DNA of 64,000 bases from Anaerolineales bacterium. Lineage in GTDB: Bacteria; Chloroflexota; Anaerolineae; 4572-78; J111. Each line of letters begins with the position of its first letter. The stretch's first letter is position 1. Both the position numbers and the translations under genes were made by a program. Below the pieces are notes generated by a model. The model had not been told where the DNA came from. It was given only the letters and a program-made list of their open reading frames with translations, and did not search any database. Shown here piece after piece: positions 42,881-49,632 of this stretch. The stretch spans positions 186,001 through 250,000 of the forward strand of contig JABTUW010000005.1 of assembly GCA_015075185.1 (NCBI GenBank). Reading direction: 5' to 3'.

Positions 42881-44620
42881 TCAAGGAAGAGTCAATGCTT
42901 TTTGAGTTAACTCGGTGCGATAAATACCTGTTCCGGTCACGATATTGAGGGCGTAGTAACGTTGTTTTTCCGGGACTTGCTCCCAGCCGCCCCCCCCTTC
43001 AAAAATTCTACCGAGATTATCCGGTCCCCAGTTGTAGCCAACTAAGATCCATTGGGTATCGTAGTAGCCCCTGGCCCGGCAGTAGCTGCGCAAGTAATCC
43101 AGGTAGGCTCCGGCGACCAGGACATTACTGTAGGGATCAAAGGGGTCCGACACGCCCACTTTCGGCGCCCATTCATTCCAGGTGGCAGGCACAATCTGCA
43201 TCAGCCCCATGTCGCTGTCCCGACCCACGGCGAAGGGGTTCATGCGGCTCTCGCGATAGGCCAACTCGGCCAGCATACGCCAATCCAGGCCATATTGCAG
43301 GGCCACCTTTTGAAAGATCTCCTCGTAAGTTAATGCGGGCGTAGCCACGGGCGGGGTGTTTGGAGTGGAGGTAGCTGTCGCTGTAGGGCGGTAGGGCAGC
43401 GGCGAAGGGGTGGGTGTGACCAGGCTCAAAAACACCGGGCGCAGCCAGGTCTGCTCGACGAGCAGTTGCGCGCCCAATCCGGCCAGGGCCACCAGGCAAA
43501 AGATAATAAGCGTAATCAGCCAGGGGCCGATCAGAGGGGCGCTGCTTACCTGGCCGGAAACTGAGCGTGACGTCGGCCGCCCATCAAGCAAAGTTACCGT
43601 GAGGGTGTAGGGGTAGCTGCACCGGCCCGGCCTGATCCAGGGACGGGAGGGCGGCGTGATGCGGATGGGGATGGAGGTTGTTTGGCCTGCCGGTAAGCGT
43701 AGTTCGGCGGTGGCAACCAGGCTCACCGTTTCCTCTGGAAGCTGAAACTCGAAGTGACAAACTTTGGCCTCGTCAACGCCGGACAGTTCAAAAAGGGCCG
43801 GACAGTTACTTTTGTTGGTCAGGGTGATGGCTGTCTGGCCGCTCTGTAAAAAACGGGCAAGATGTTGTTGTTTGGGGGTCAGGTCGCTCAGGGCAAAGTC
43901 ATAACAGGGCTTGATGATTAAGAGAGCTTCCTGGGAGCCACGCCAACCCGGATAATCAGACGAGGTGACGGTCACGACCAGAGCATGGGACCCGGCGGAA
44001 CTGGTTGGCAACGGGGGCGGGGTGATGGTCAGAGTGACCGGGGCCTGTTCGCCCGGCTCCAGGTTGACCGGGGAAGGGGCGATGGTCAGCCACGCTGGGT
44101 CCACCCCGTCCACGCTGACCCAGGCCGTGACCTGGCTGGCAGTGTTGTTGGTCAGGGTGGCATGATAGGTGGCTGTTTGGCCAACCTCCACCCAGGCATG
44201 GTGTGACGAAAGGCTGATCCCAATAGGGTCAGCGCATCCAGGTGGAACGGGGGAAGGATTGATGGGCGGTGTGGCTGCGGGACTGTCAACCTCAGATTGA
44301 AGCGGCAGTAAAATCAGGGAATAATCCCCGACGTTAATCAGGTCAAGCGGACGTAGCTCGGTCGTCGAATGGGGACGGAGTAGTTGCCCATTGAGCCGGG
44401 TTTCCTCCAGCGAAGTGAGGAGCAGCAGGCGATAGACGGGCGGGTGATAGTCGAGCATGAGGTGGAAAGGAGCAATACCGGGACTATTAAGCACCAGCTC
44501 ATTTTCCGGACGCTGCCCCAGGCGGACGCTCCTACCAGGCTGGAGTGGATAAAAATGAATCTCCCCGCTTGGGTTGATAATTTCAAGGTGGGCCGGAGTT
44601 GTGGTTTGAGCCTGTCCCAT
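42881..44620 (-). CDS. FHA-Ig-like membrane protein with extracytoplasmic lytic transglycosylase domain
   Basis: 579 residues from the ATG at 44620; a TTG at 44680 would add 20. Residues ~10-105 are FHA (GRSVRLGQRPENELVLNS, APFHLMLDY). Residues ~130-240 are an Ig-like domain similar to that of the FHA-Ig protein at the other end of the locus (IGISLSSHHAWVEVGQTATY). A second Ig-like domain follows, then one transmembrane helix (WLITLIIFCLVALAGLGAQL) and a Pro/Thr-rich linker. The C-terminal ~140 residues are a goose-type/SLT lytic transglycosylase: AELAYRESRMNPFAVGRDSD with catalytic Glu, GLMQIVPATWNEWAP, ILVGYNWGPDN. The enzyme would cut peptidoglycan outside while the FHA domain reads phosphorylation inside. 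It is the first gene of the minus-strand locus. Confidence 0.82.
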   Translation of the reverse strand: MGQAQTTTPAHLEIINPSGEIHFYPLQPGRSVRLGQRPENELVLNSPGIAPFHLMLDYHPPVYRLLLLTSLEETRLNGQLLRPHSTTELRPLDLINVGDYSLILLPLQSEVDSPAATPPINPSPVPPGCADPIGISLSSHHAWVEVGQTATYHATLTNNTASQVTAWVSVDGVDPAWLTIAPSPVNLEPGEQAPVTLTITPPPLPTSSAGSHALVVTVTSSDYPGWRGSQEALLIIKPCYDFALSDLTPKQQHLARFLQSGQTAITLTNKSNCPALFELSGVDEAKVCHFEFQLPEETVSLVATAELRLPAGQTTSIPIRITPPSRPWIRPGRCSYPYTLTVTLLDGRPTSRSVSGQVSSAPLIGPWLITLIIFCLVALAGLGAQLLVEQTWLRPVFLSLVTPTPSPLPYRPTATATSTPNTPPVATPALTYEEIFQKVALQYGLDWRMLAELAYRESRMNPFAVGRDSDMGLMQIVPATWNEWAPKVGVSDPFDPYSNVLVAGAYLDYLRSYCRARGYYDTQWILVGYNWGPDNLGRIFEGGGGWEQVPEKQRYYALNIVTGTGIYRTELTQKALTLP

Positions 44621-44909
44621 ACCTGCGCTTACTCTTGGTCTATTGTGCGTTGAGAAAAGGTAAACAAAATTTTGCGACAAATATAATCACTGAATGGCTT
44701 TCAGGCAAAAAATAGAGGTGACATACAGGACAAGCTGGCAGCTTGGCCCAGGTATATCCCCCATAAAATTTGGGAGGCGGCCTGGTTGTTTGGCGCTCAC
44801 TCTGAGTAAGCGTATAATAAAGCGGAAACGGCAGACCGCCACTATTTTTTGTGTCTACCCATCTTACGAGACGCCACGCACTTTAGCCCAGGCAAACACG
44901 AGTCGAGTT
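44621..44909. other. divergent intergenic region between the eCIS locus and the plus-strand FHA gene
   Basis: 289 bp separating the minus-strand start at 44620 from the plus-strand ATG at 44910. It should hold promoters for both directions. I see no convincing operator palindrome or small gene in it. Confidence 0.5.
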
Positions 44910-45401
44910 ATGAATCAAAACCAAATTCACATCCTCGAACCCAACGGGGTGCGCCGTTCCCGGCCAATTCCGCCCCAGGGGCTGACCATAGGTCGTGGTT
45001 CTGAAAACGACATCGTCCTGGCCTACGAAGCGGTTTCTCGGGCCCATGCTCAAATCACCTTTGAGCAGGGATACTATTACGTTATTGACTTCAACAGTGC
45101 CAATGGCACTTTTATAGACAATTTGAGATTACCCCCCCATACCCCCACTATCTGGTGGCCCAAACAGTCGCTGCGGATTGGCGGGGCCACTATTACCTTA
45201 GAACTCGTCCAAACCCAACGGCGACAACCGGCTGATTTAGACCAGATGGAAACCCGCATCGGCTGGGTGCCGGGGGAGGCGCAACAGCCCAGCGTCCAAA
45301 AACCCCAACAACTGGCGCTCATCCTCACAGTGGTGGGGGTGATTTGCCTCTGTCTCTGCGCCGGGCTGGCGGTAGCTTCTTATTATTTTATGGGTCTCTA
45401 G
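44910..45401 (+). CDS. small FHA domain protein with C-terminal membrane anchor
   Basis: 163 residues from the ATG at 44910; upstream in-frame codons are open but lack a fold. FHA motifs are complete: TIGRGSENDIVLAYEAVSRA, HAQITFEQG and NSANGTFIDNLRL. A Gln/Pro-rich linker leads to one transmembrane helix at the C-terminus (LALILTVVGVICLCLCAGLA). The FHA domain faces the cytoplasm. It is divergent from the FHA-transglycosylase gene, which makes a third FHA protein in the window. Its phosphorylated partner is not known. Confidence 0.82.
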   Translation: MNQNQIHILEPNGVRRSRPIPPQGLTIGRGSENDIVLAYEAVSRAHAQITFEQGYYYVIDFNSANGTFIDNLRLPPHTPTIWWPKQSLRIGGATITLELVQTQRRQPADLDQMETRIGWVPGEAQQPSVQKPQQLALILTVVGVICLCLCAGLAVASYYFMGL

Positions 45402-45427
45402 TGTTATGTAAAGTTAGTCCCACCTGC

Positions 45428-45457
45428 TTGCCCCTTCTCGCACATTTGTGCTATAAT
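45428..45457 (+). promoter_or_regulatory. sigma70-type promoter candidate for the recombinase gene
   Basis: TTGCCC (45428-45433), 18-bp spacer, TATAAT (45452-45457). The ATG is 53 bp downstream with AGGAG eight bases before it. Confidence 0.5.
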
Positions 45458-45510
45458 TAAATTATTTATGAGCTTACCGAGGTCGGTCTTTTACGGTTAG
45501 GAGCAAATCT

Positions 45511-46593
45511 ATGAGCGCGGCAAATAACCCTCATTCTCTCCCCACCTTTGACAGTGAATCCGCAGTTTTTCTTAAAACTGCTGGCGGGGGACAGTCACAG
45601 CATACAACGCGCACTTATGGCCAGGGATTAGCTCAATTCAAAGCCTATCTGGCGGAAACCCAGGCGTGGTCAGCCGAGCGCCCGATCAATGACCTGACCC
45701 CGGAGATGCTCCAGGAATTGCCGACCTGGCTACTCAAGCAGACCTATCAAAGAAATGAATTTACTGCCCCGGCTCCGCTGGCCGAAAGCACCCGGGCGCT
45801 TTATATGCTAACGGTAACACGCTTTGTCCGCTTTTTGGTGCTGCGCAAACGGCTGCCCACTTTTGATTACGCCGAGTATAACCGGGTTAAGGAAGAACTG
45901 GCTCAGGCTACCCGGGTCAAAAACCGGCCTATTGCCCAAAAGATTCCCAGCCAGGAAATTGTGGAAGCCCTGGTCAGCGCTGCCCGTGTTCCTCCGGCTA
46001 TTGAAGCTGACGCACCCCCAGCCTCCCGCCACCGCTTGACCTTGGTCTGGCAGCGGAATTTGGCCATTATCCTGGCCCTCAAATCATCGGGGATGCGGGT
46101 GGGCGAGCTGGTCAGTTTGAAGCGCGGCGATTTGGATGACGCCCGCCAGGGCGCCTGGGTCACCGGCAAGGGCCGCAAGACGCGATTTGTGGCTTTTGAT
46201 CACGAGGCCTGGTCCGCCATCCAAAGTTATCTGGCGCTACGGCAAGATGAATCTTTAATGGTCCAGTTGGCTGTCCACCCGCTGTTCTGCCGGCATGATC
46301 GTTCGGTTAAGCCAGCCGCACGGTTCCCCTTGACCACCCGTTCGGTGCAGTACCTGATTGAGCAGTTATCAGAGCAAGCCGACATCGCCCGGCGCTTCAA
46401 CCTCTCCCCGCACTCGCTGCGACACTATTTTGCCAACGGCCTGTTAGAGTTCACCGGCAACCTGGCCCTGGTCCAGGAAGCCCTGGGTCATCAAGATCCA
46501 AAGACCACTCGTGTTTACACCAAAATCAAAGTGGATGAAATTGCTGCCAGCGTCCAGGCTATGTCCCAGCGATCAAACCCAGAGGAATCGTAG
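45511..46593 (+). CDS. tyrosine recombinase (XerC/XerD-like phage integrase family)
   Basis: 360 residues. The N-terminal ~110 residues are the SAM-like core-binding domain (TTRTYGQGLAQFKAYLAETQ). Catalytic residues are visible: Arg I in SSGMRVGELVSLKRGDL, Lys in GKGRKTRFVAF, the HxxR box in SPHSLRHYFANGLLE, LGHQDPKTTR, and nucleophile Tyr in RVYTKI. It has its own promoter and no attL/attR-like repeats or excisionase near it. It may be a Xer-like housekeeping protein or the integrase of a degenerate element. It is placed between the injection-system locus and the CO-oxidation genes. Confidence 0.9.
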   Translation: MSAANNPHSLPTFDSESAVFLKTAGGGQSQHTTRTYGQGLAQFKAYLAETQAWSAERPINDLTPEMLQELPTWLLKQTYQRNEFTAPAPLAESTRALYMLTVTRFVRFLVLRKRLPTFDYAEYNRVKEELAQATRVKNRPIAQKIPSQEIVEALVSAARVPPAIEADAPPASRHRLTLVWQRNLAIILALKSSGMRVGELVSLKRGDLDDARQGAWVTGKGRKTRFVAFDHEAWSAIQSYLALRQDESLMVQLAVHPLFCRHDRSVKPAARFPLTTRSVQYLIEQLSEQADIARRFNLSPHSLRHYFANGLLEFTGNLALVQEALGHQDPKTTRVYTKIKVDEIAASVQAMSQRSNPEES

Positions 46594-46876
46594 ATCTTAA
46601 AAGCCAATAATGGCCCTTACACTCTACAGCTGGGCCTGACCATCCTCGGACACTTCGCCCCACTGCCCGAAATGAGCCAACAAGGCGCTTTCAAAACTGG
46701 CCTATACCATCATTGGCCTCTCCCTGTAATTAGCCGCAGTTGGGTCGGACACGATCCACAAGCCAGGATAACTCTTGACCTCACTTATCCAAAAGAGTTA
46801 GGGATTGTCTCGCCCGTCGGAAGGCTACCATCAACTCACTTGTCTCAGGCATCCGCGACAAACGCGGGTAAATTTA
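46594..46876. other. intergenic region without a supported gene
   Basis: No credible coding frame, terminator or RNA gene seen between the recombinase stop and the palindrome at 46877. A 74-codon open frame on the plus strand has no ribosome site or recognisable motif. Confidence 0.5.
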
Positions 46877-46890
46877 GTGACAAATGTCAC
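46877..46890. promoter_or_regulatory. CRP/FNR-family-like palindrome
   Basis: GTGACAAATGTCAC fits the GTGA-N6-TCAC core of CRP/FNR-superfamily sites and lies about 45 bp upstream of the -10 box of the histidine-kinase gene. Confidence 0.45.
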
Positions 46891-46913
46891 CTCTAACTTG
46901 GCTACATGACGGG

Positions 46914-46941
46914 TTTAACTCCAGAGAAAACCTGCTATACT
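46914..46941 (+). promoter_or_regulatory. sigma70-type promoter candidate for the histidine-kinase gene
   Basis: TTTAAC (46914-46919), 16-bp spacer, TATACT (46936-46941); the ATG is 40 bp further on. Confidence 0.45.
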
Positions 46942-46981
46942 ACATAGAGAACCGGCCAATATCCCTTTCTTCAGTACTATT

Positions 46982-48163
46982 ATGAAAGTTGCCCAAGCCT
47001 CCCCCAATTTAGGGAACGAACCAGCCCGACGGGTTGAGCAGCTTTCGCGTCTGATCGAGGTCAGTAAATTGGTGGCCGCCCAGCTAGACCTGGACCCGCT
47101 GCTGCAGCAGATTGTAGACACAGCCACCGAGCTGGTCGAGGCTGAGATGGGCGGCCTGCTGGTGCTGACCGAAGACGAGGAAAGTTTCCAGTTTTTCAAG
47201 GTCAGTGGCTGGCCCCACGAACCGTGCGGTTTCCCCACCGGCGCCGGCCTGCTCGGCCTGCCCTATCGTCAAGGTGCGCCGCTCCGCCTGGACGACGTCC
47301 GCAGCCATCCGCAAGCGCTGGGTTTTCCCCCTTATCACCCAGAAGTGGGTGCATTCCTGGCGGTGCCGCTGCTGAGCAAGGGCCATGCCCTGGGCGAGTT
47401 ATTTGTGGGTAATGTCCCCGGCGGGCCAACCTTTAGTGCTGAAGATGAGGAACTGCTGCTGGCCTTTGCCACTCAGGCCGCCATTGCCATCAAAAACGCC
47501 CATCTTTACGCCCACGTCGAGGAACTGGCCCGTTTGCGCGAGCGGCAGCGCATTGCCCAGGCCCTGCACGACACACTGGTGCAAATGCTCTTCACCGTTG
47601 GCCTGGAGGCGGAGTGGTGTATCAATCACCTGCCGTTGGAGGGGGAGGCCCGCCAAAAGATACAAACCATCCGCCGCCTGGCGGCGCGCAGCAGCGATGA
47701 GTTACGCAGTGCTGTCTTCGCCCTGCGCAGCCGCTACCTGCCCGGAGGCGAGGGCTTGATTGCGCTGCTGCAAGAGCAGGTTGCCGAATTTCAGGCTCAA
47801 AGCCACATCGCAGCGACGCTGATTGTGACGCCCCAATTCCCCAGCTTGCCGCCGCTGGTCAACGAGGCCGTTTACCGGATTGTGCGGGAGGCTCTGTCGA
47901 ATGTGCGCAAGCATGCCTGCGCTTCGGGAGTAATGGTTAGCCTGTATTGCCAGGCAGACTCGGTGACCGTCACCGTTCAGGACAATGGGGTGGGACTGGC
48001 CGAGCCGCTGAGCCTGGAGGTTGACGATAGTGAGCTTCACTTTGGGGTGACGACCATGCGCCAACTGACGGCCCAGGCGCAGGGTGATTTCTTCATCGCC
48101 AACAACGACGACCAGGGAGTGATGGTTAAAGCGCGCTTTCCTCTCCCCGGAGTATGTTTATGA
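46982..48163 (+). CDS. cytosolic GAF-domain sensor histidine kinase (NarL/DesK-type, HisKA_3)
   Basis: 393 residues, no transmembrane helix. Residues ~20-175 are a GAF domain (RLIEVSKLVAAQLDLDPLLQ, AFLAVPLLSKGHALGELFVG). A dimerisation/phosphoacceptor helix follows at ~185-250: RQRIAQALHDTLVQMLFTVG with the phospho-His. The ATPase domain is at ~290-390: EAVYRIVREALSNVRKHA (N box), QDNGVGL (G1 box). The lack of a membrane part suggests sensing of a cytosolic or diffusible signal by GAF, such as redox state or a gas. Its stop overlaps the response-regulator start (ATGA), so they form an operon. It lies just upstream of the CO-dehydrogenase genes. Confidence 0.9.
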   Translation: MKVAQASPNLGNEPARRVEQLSRLIEVSKLVAAQLDLDPLLQQIVDTATELVEAEMGGLLVLTEDEESFQFFKVSGWPHEPCGFPTGAGLLGLPYRQGAPLRLDDVRSHPQALGFPPYHPEVGAFLAVPLLSKGHALGELFVGNVPGGPTFSAEDEELLLAFATQAAIAIKNAHLYAHVEELARLRERQRIAQALHDTLVQMLFTVGLEAEWCINHLPLEGEARQKIQTIRRLAARSSDELRSAVFALRSRYLPGGEGLIALLQEQVAEFQAQSHIAATLIVTPQFPSLPPLVNEAVYRIVREALSNVRKHACASGVMVSLYCQADSVTVTVQDNGVGLAEPLSLEVDDSELHFGVTTMRQLTAQAQGDFFIANNDDQGVMVKARFPLPGVCL

Positions 48164-48792
48164 GCAAACCGATCCGGGTGGTGTTGGTAGACGACCATCG
48201 CCTGGTGCGCCAGGGACTGCGCTCTATCCTGGAGCCTGACCCAGATTTTGAGGTTGTGGGCGAGGCGGCCAACGGAGCCGACGCCCTGCGTATTGTCGCC
48301 GAACAGCAGCCCGACGTGGTTTTGCTCGATTTGAAACTACCCGACATGAGCGGCATCGAACTCTGCCAGCGCCTTATCCAGCTCAACCCGGAAATGGCCG
48401 TGTTAGTCCTGACCGCCTTTATTGACCGGCACCTGGTTAATGCCTGTTTGCAAGCCGGGGCGCGGGGCTATCTGCTGAAAGATGCCGAGCATCTCCACCT
48501 GCGCGAGCAGTTGTTGTCTGTAGTGGCCGGCCACGCTGCCCTAGACCCCCGCGCCGCCGACGTGCTGGCCGAGTATGTCCGCCGCCACGAGCAGCCCGCG
48601 GAGATCCTCCACCTGCGCGAGGTCGAGATACTGCGCCTCATCGCTCAGGGACTGACCAGCAAGGAGATCGGGGTTCAGCTTCACCTCAGCGAAAACACGG
48701 TCAAAGGGTACGTGAAAGATATCCTACCCAAGCTGGGCGCCCACAATCGCGTCGAGGCCATCCTCCGCGCCAAAGAGCGCGGCTTGATCTAA
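48160..48792 (+). CDS. NarL/LuxR-type response regulator
   Basis: 210 residues from the ATG at 48160, which overlaps the kinase stop as ATGA; an ATG at 48154 is also in frame. The receiver domain has IRVVLVDDHRLVRQGLRSIL, phospho-Asp in PDVVLLDLKLPDMSG, and the Lys of YLLKDAE. The C-terminal helix-turn-helix is LuxR-type (EILRLIAQGLTSKEIGVQLH, LSENTVKGYVKDILPKL). It is the cognate partner of the GAF kinase. Control of the following cooF-cooS genes is inferred from adjacency. Confidence 0.92.
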   Translation: MSKPIRVVLVDDHRLVRQGLRSILEPDPDFEVVGEAANGADALRIVAEQQPDVVLLDLKLPDMSGIELCQRLIQLNPEMAVLVLTAFIDRHLVNACLQAGARGYLLKDAEHLHLREQLLSVVAGHAALDPRAADVLAEYVRRHEQPAEILHLREVEILRLIAQGLTSKEIGVQLHLSENTVKGYVKDILPKLGAHNRVEAILRAKERGLI

Positions 48793-48819
48793 ACCTCTGC
48801 CTTCCCCCTTTTTTGTGCG

Positions 48820-48846
48820 CAATCTCACCCTTTGGTGGGGAGATTG
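48820..48846 (+). terminator. stem-loop after the response-regulator gene
   Basis: CAATCTC (48820-48826) pairs with GAGATTG (48840-48846), with ACC/GGT pairing inside. A T-run does not follow, so it is a weak terminator candidate. Confidence 0.35.
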
Positions 48847-48907
48847 ACCCCGCTTTTGGGTTCCACTTTAGCCCCCCACCGGCCATTCAAGACCATCCTC
48901 GCGGGTC

Positions 48908-48937
48908 TTAATTTCACTTATTTGCCGTTGATATAAT
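48908..48937 (+). promoter_or_regulatory. promoter candidate for the cooF-cooS operon
   Basis: A perfect -10 TATAAT (48932-48937) with a weak -35 TTAATT (48908-48913) at 18 bp. The poor -35 suggests that an activator is needed. Confidence 0.45.
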
Positions 48938-48958
48938 GGTATTATTGGAGTTTCTGTC

Positions 48959-48988
48959 ACTGTGCCAGTCTGCCAGGACCGGCACAGT
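48959..48988 (+). promoter_or_regulatory. inverted repeat in the cooF leader
   Basis: ACTGTGCC (48959-48966) pairs with GGCACAGT (48981-48988), with a further GTC/GAC pairing inside; TTTGTCGTTT follows. It lies just after the expected transcription start and may be an operator or an attenuator. Confidence 0.45.
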
Positions 48989-49033
48989 TTGTCGTTTATT
49001 AAATACCAGCCCAACGTAAAGGAGGTAAAGTCC

Positions 49034-49585
49034 ATGACCGAACTGCATGGACCGTTCATCATGGTAGACCCGGAGCGATGTGTCGGCTGCCACACCTGCG
49101 AATTGGCCTGCGCCGTCGCGCATACCCGCTCCGGCACGCTCTTCGACGCCATCCTGGCCGGTGAACCCCTGACCCCACGCAACCGGGTCGTGCAGGTGGC
49201 TGCGGTAAGTTTTTCGGCCCAATGCCGCCAGTGTGAGGAGGCCCCGTGTGTCAAGGTCTGCCCGACCGGGGCGACCTTCCGCACGGAGACTTACACGGCG
49301 GTCAATGCTAACCGCTGCATCGCCTGCGGGTTGTGCACCCTGGTTTGTCCTTTTGGCGCCATTCACCTCAGCACCGTGCCGGTCAACGGCAAAACCAAGC
49401 GAACCGCCGTCAAATGCGACCTGTGCGTGGACCGGCCCGGCGGCCCGGCCTGTGTGGCCGCCTGTCCCACCCAGGCCCTCAGCCTGACCACCTCCAGCGA
49501 GGTGATGGAAAGCGCGTTGCGAAGCTCGACCCAGCGCTTCCTGGAGGCGTTACAGAGTCAAAAACAACTACAGACCAAACCCTAA
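49034..49585 (+). CDS. cooF: CooF-like electron-transfer ferredoxin, four [4Fe-4S] clusters
   Basis: 183 residues from the ATG at 49034, which has AAAGGAGG upstream. Four cluster motifs are visible: CVGCHTCELAC, CRQCEEAPCVKVCP, CIACGLCTLVCP and CDLCVDRPGGPACVAACP. This spacing is that of the CooF/HycB/DmsB-like family. In CO-oxidising bacteria CooF carries electrons from CooS to the membrane hydrogenase. It is followed 47 bp later by cooS and lies in the same operon. Confidence 0.92.
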   Translation: MTELHGPFIMVDPERCVGCHTCELACAVAHTRSGTLFDAILAGEPLTPRNRVVQVAAVSFSAQCRQCEEAPCVKVCPTGATFRTETYTAVNANRCIACGLCTLVCPFGAIHLSTVPVNGKTKRTAVKCDLCVDRPGGPACVAACPTQALSLTTSSEVMESALRSSTQRFLEALQSQKQLQTKP

Positions 49586-49632
49586 AGGCTTTCAAAACCT
49601 TTAGAGTCTAAAACAGATGAGGAGTGCTATCT

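Noticed and set aside
45511..46593. Integrase marking the end of a mobile island carrying the eCIS locus
   Set aside because: No tRNA, direct att repeats or other mobility genes are visible at either side within the window; kept only as a possibility.
46672..46896. 74-codon plus-strand frame between recombinase and kinase genes
   Set aside because: No ribosome site or motif, and it overlaps the CRP/FNR-like palindrome and promoter region.
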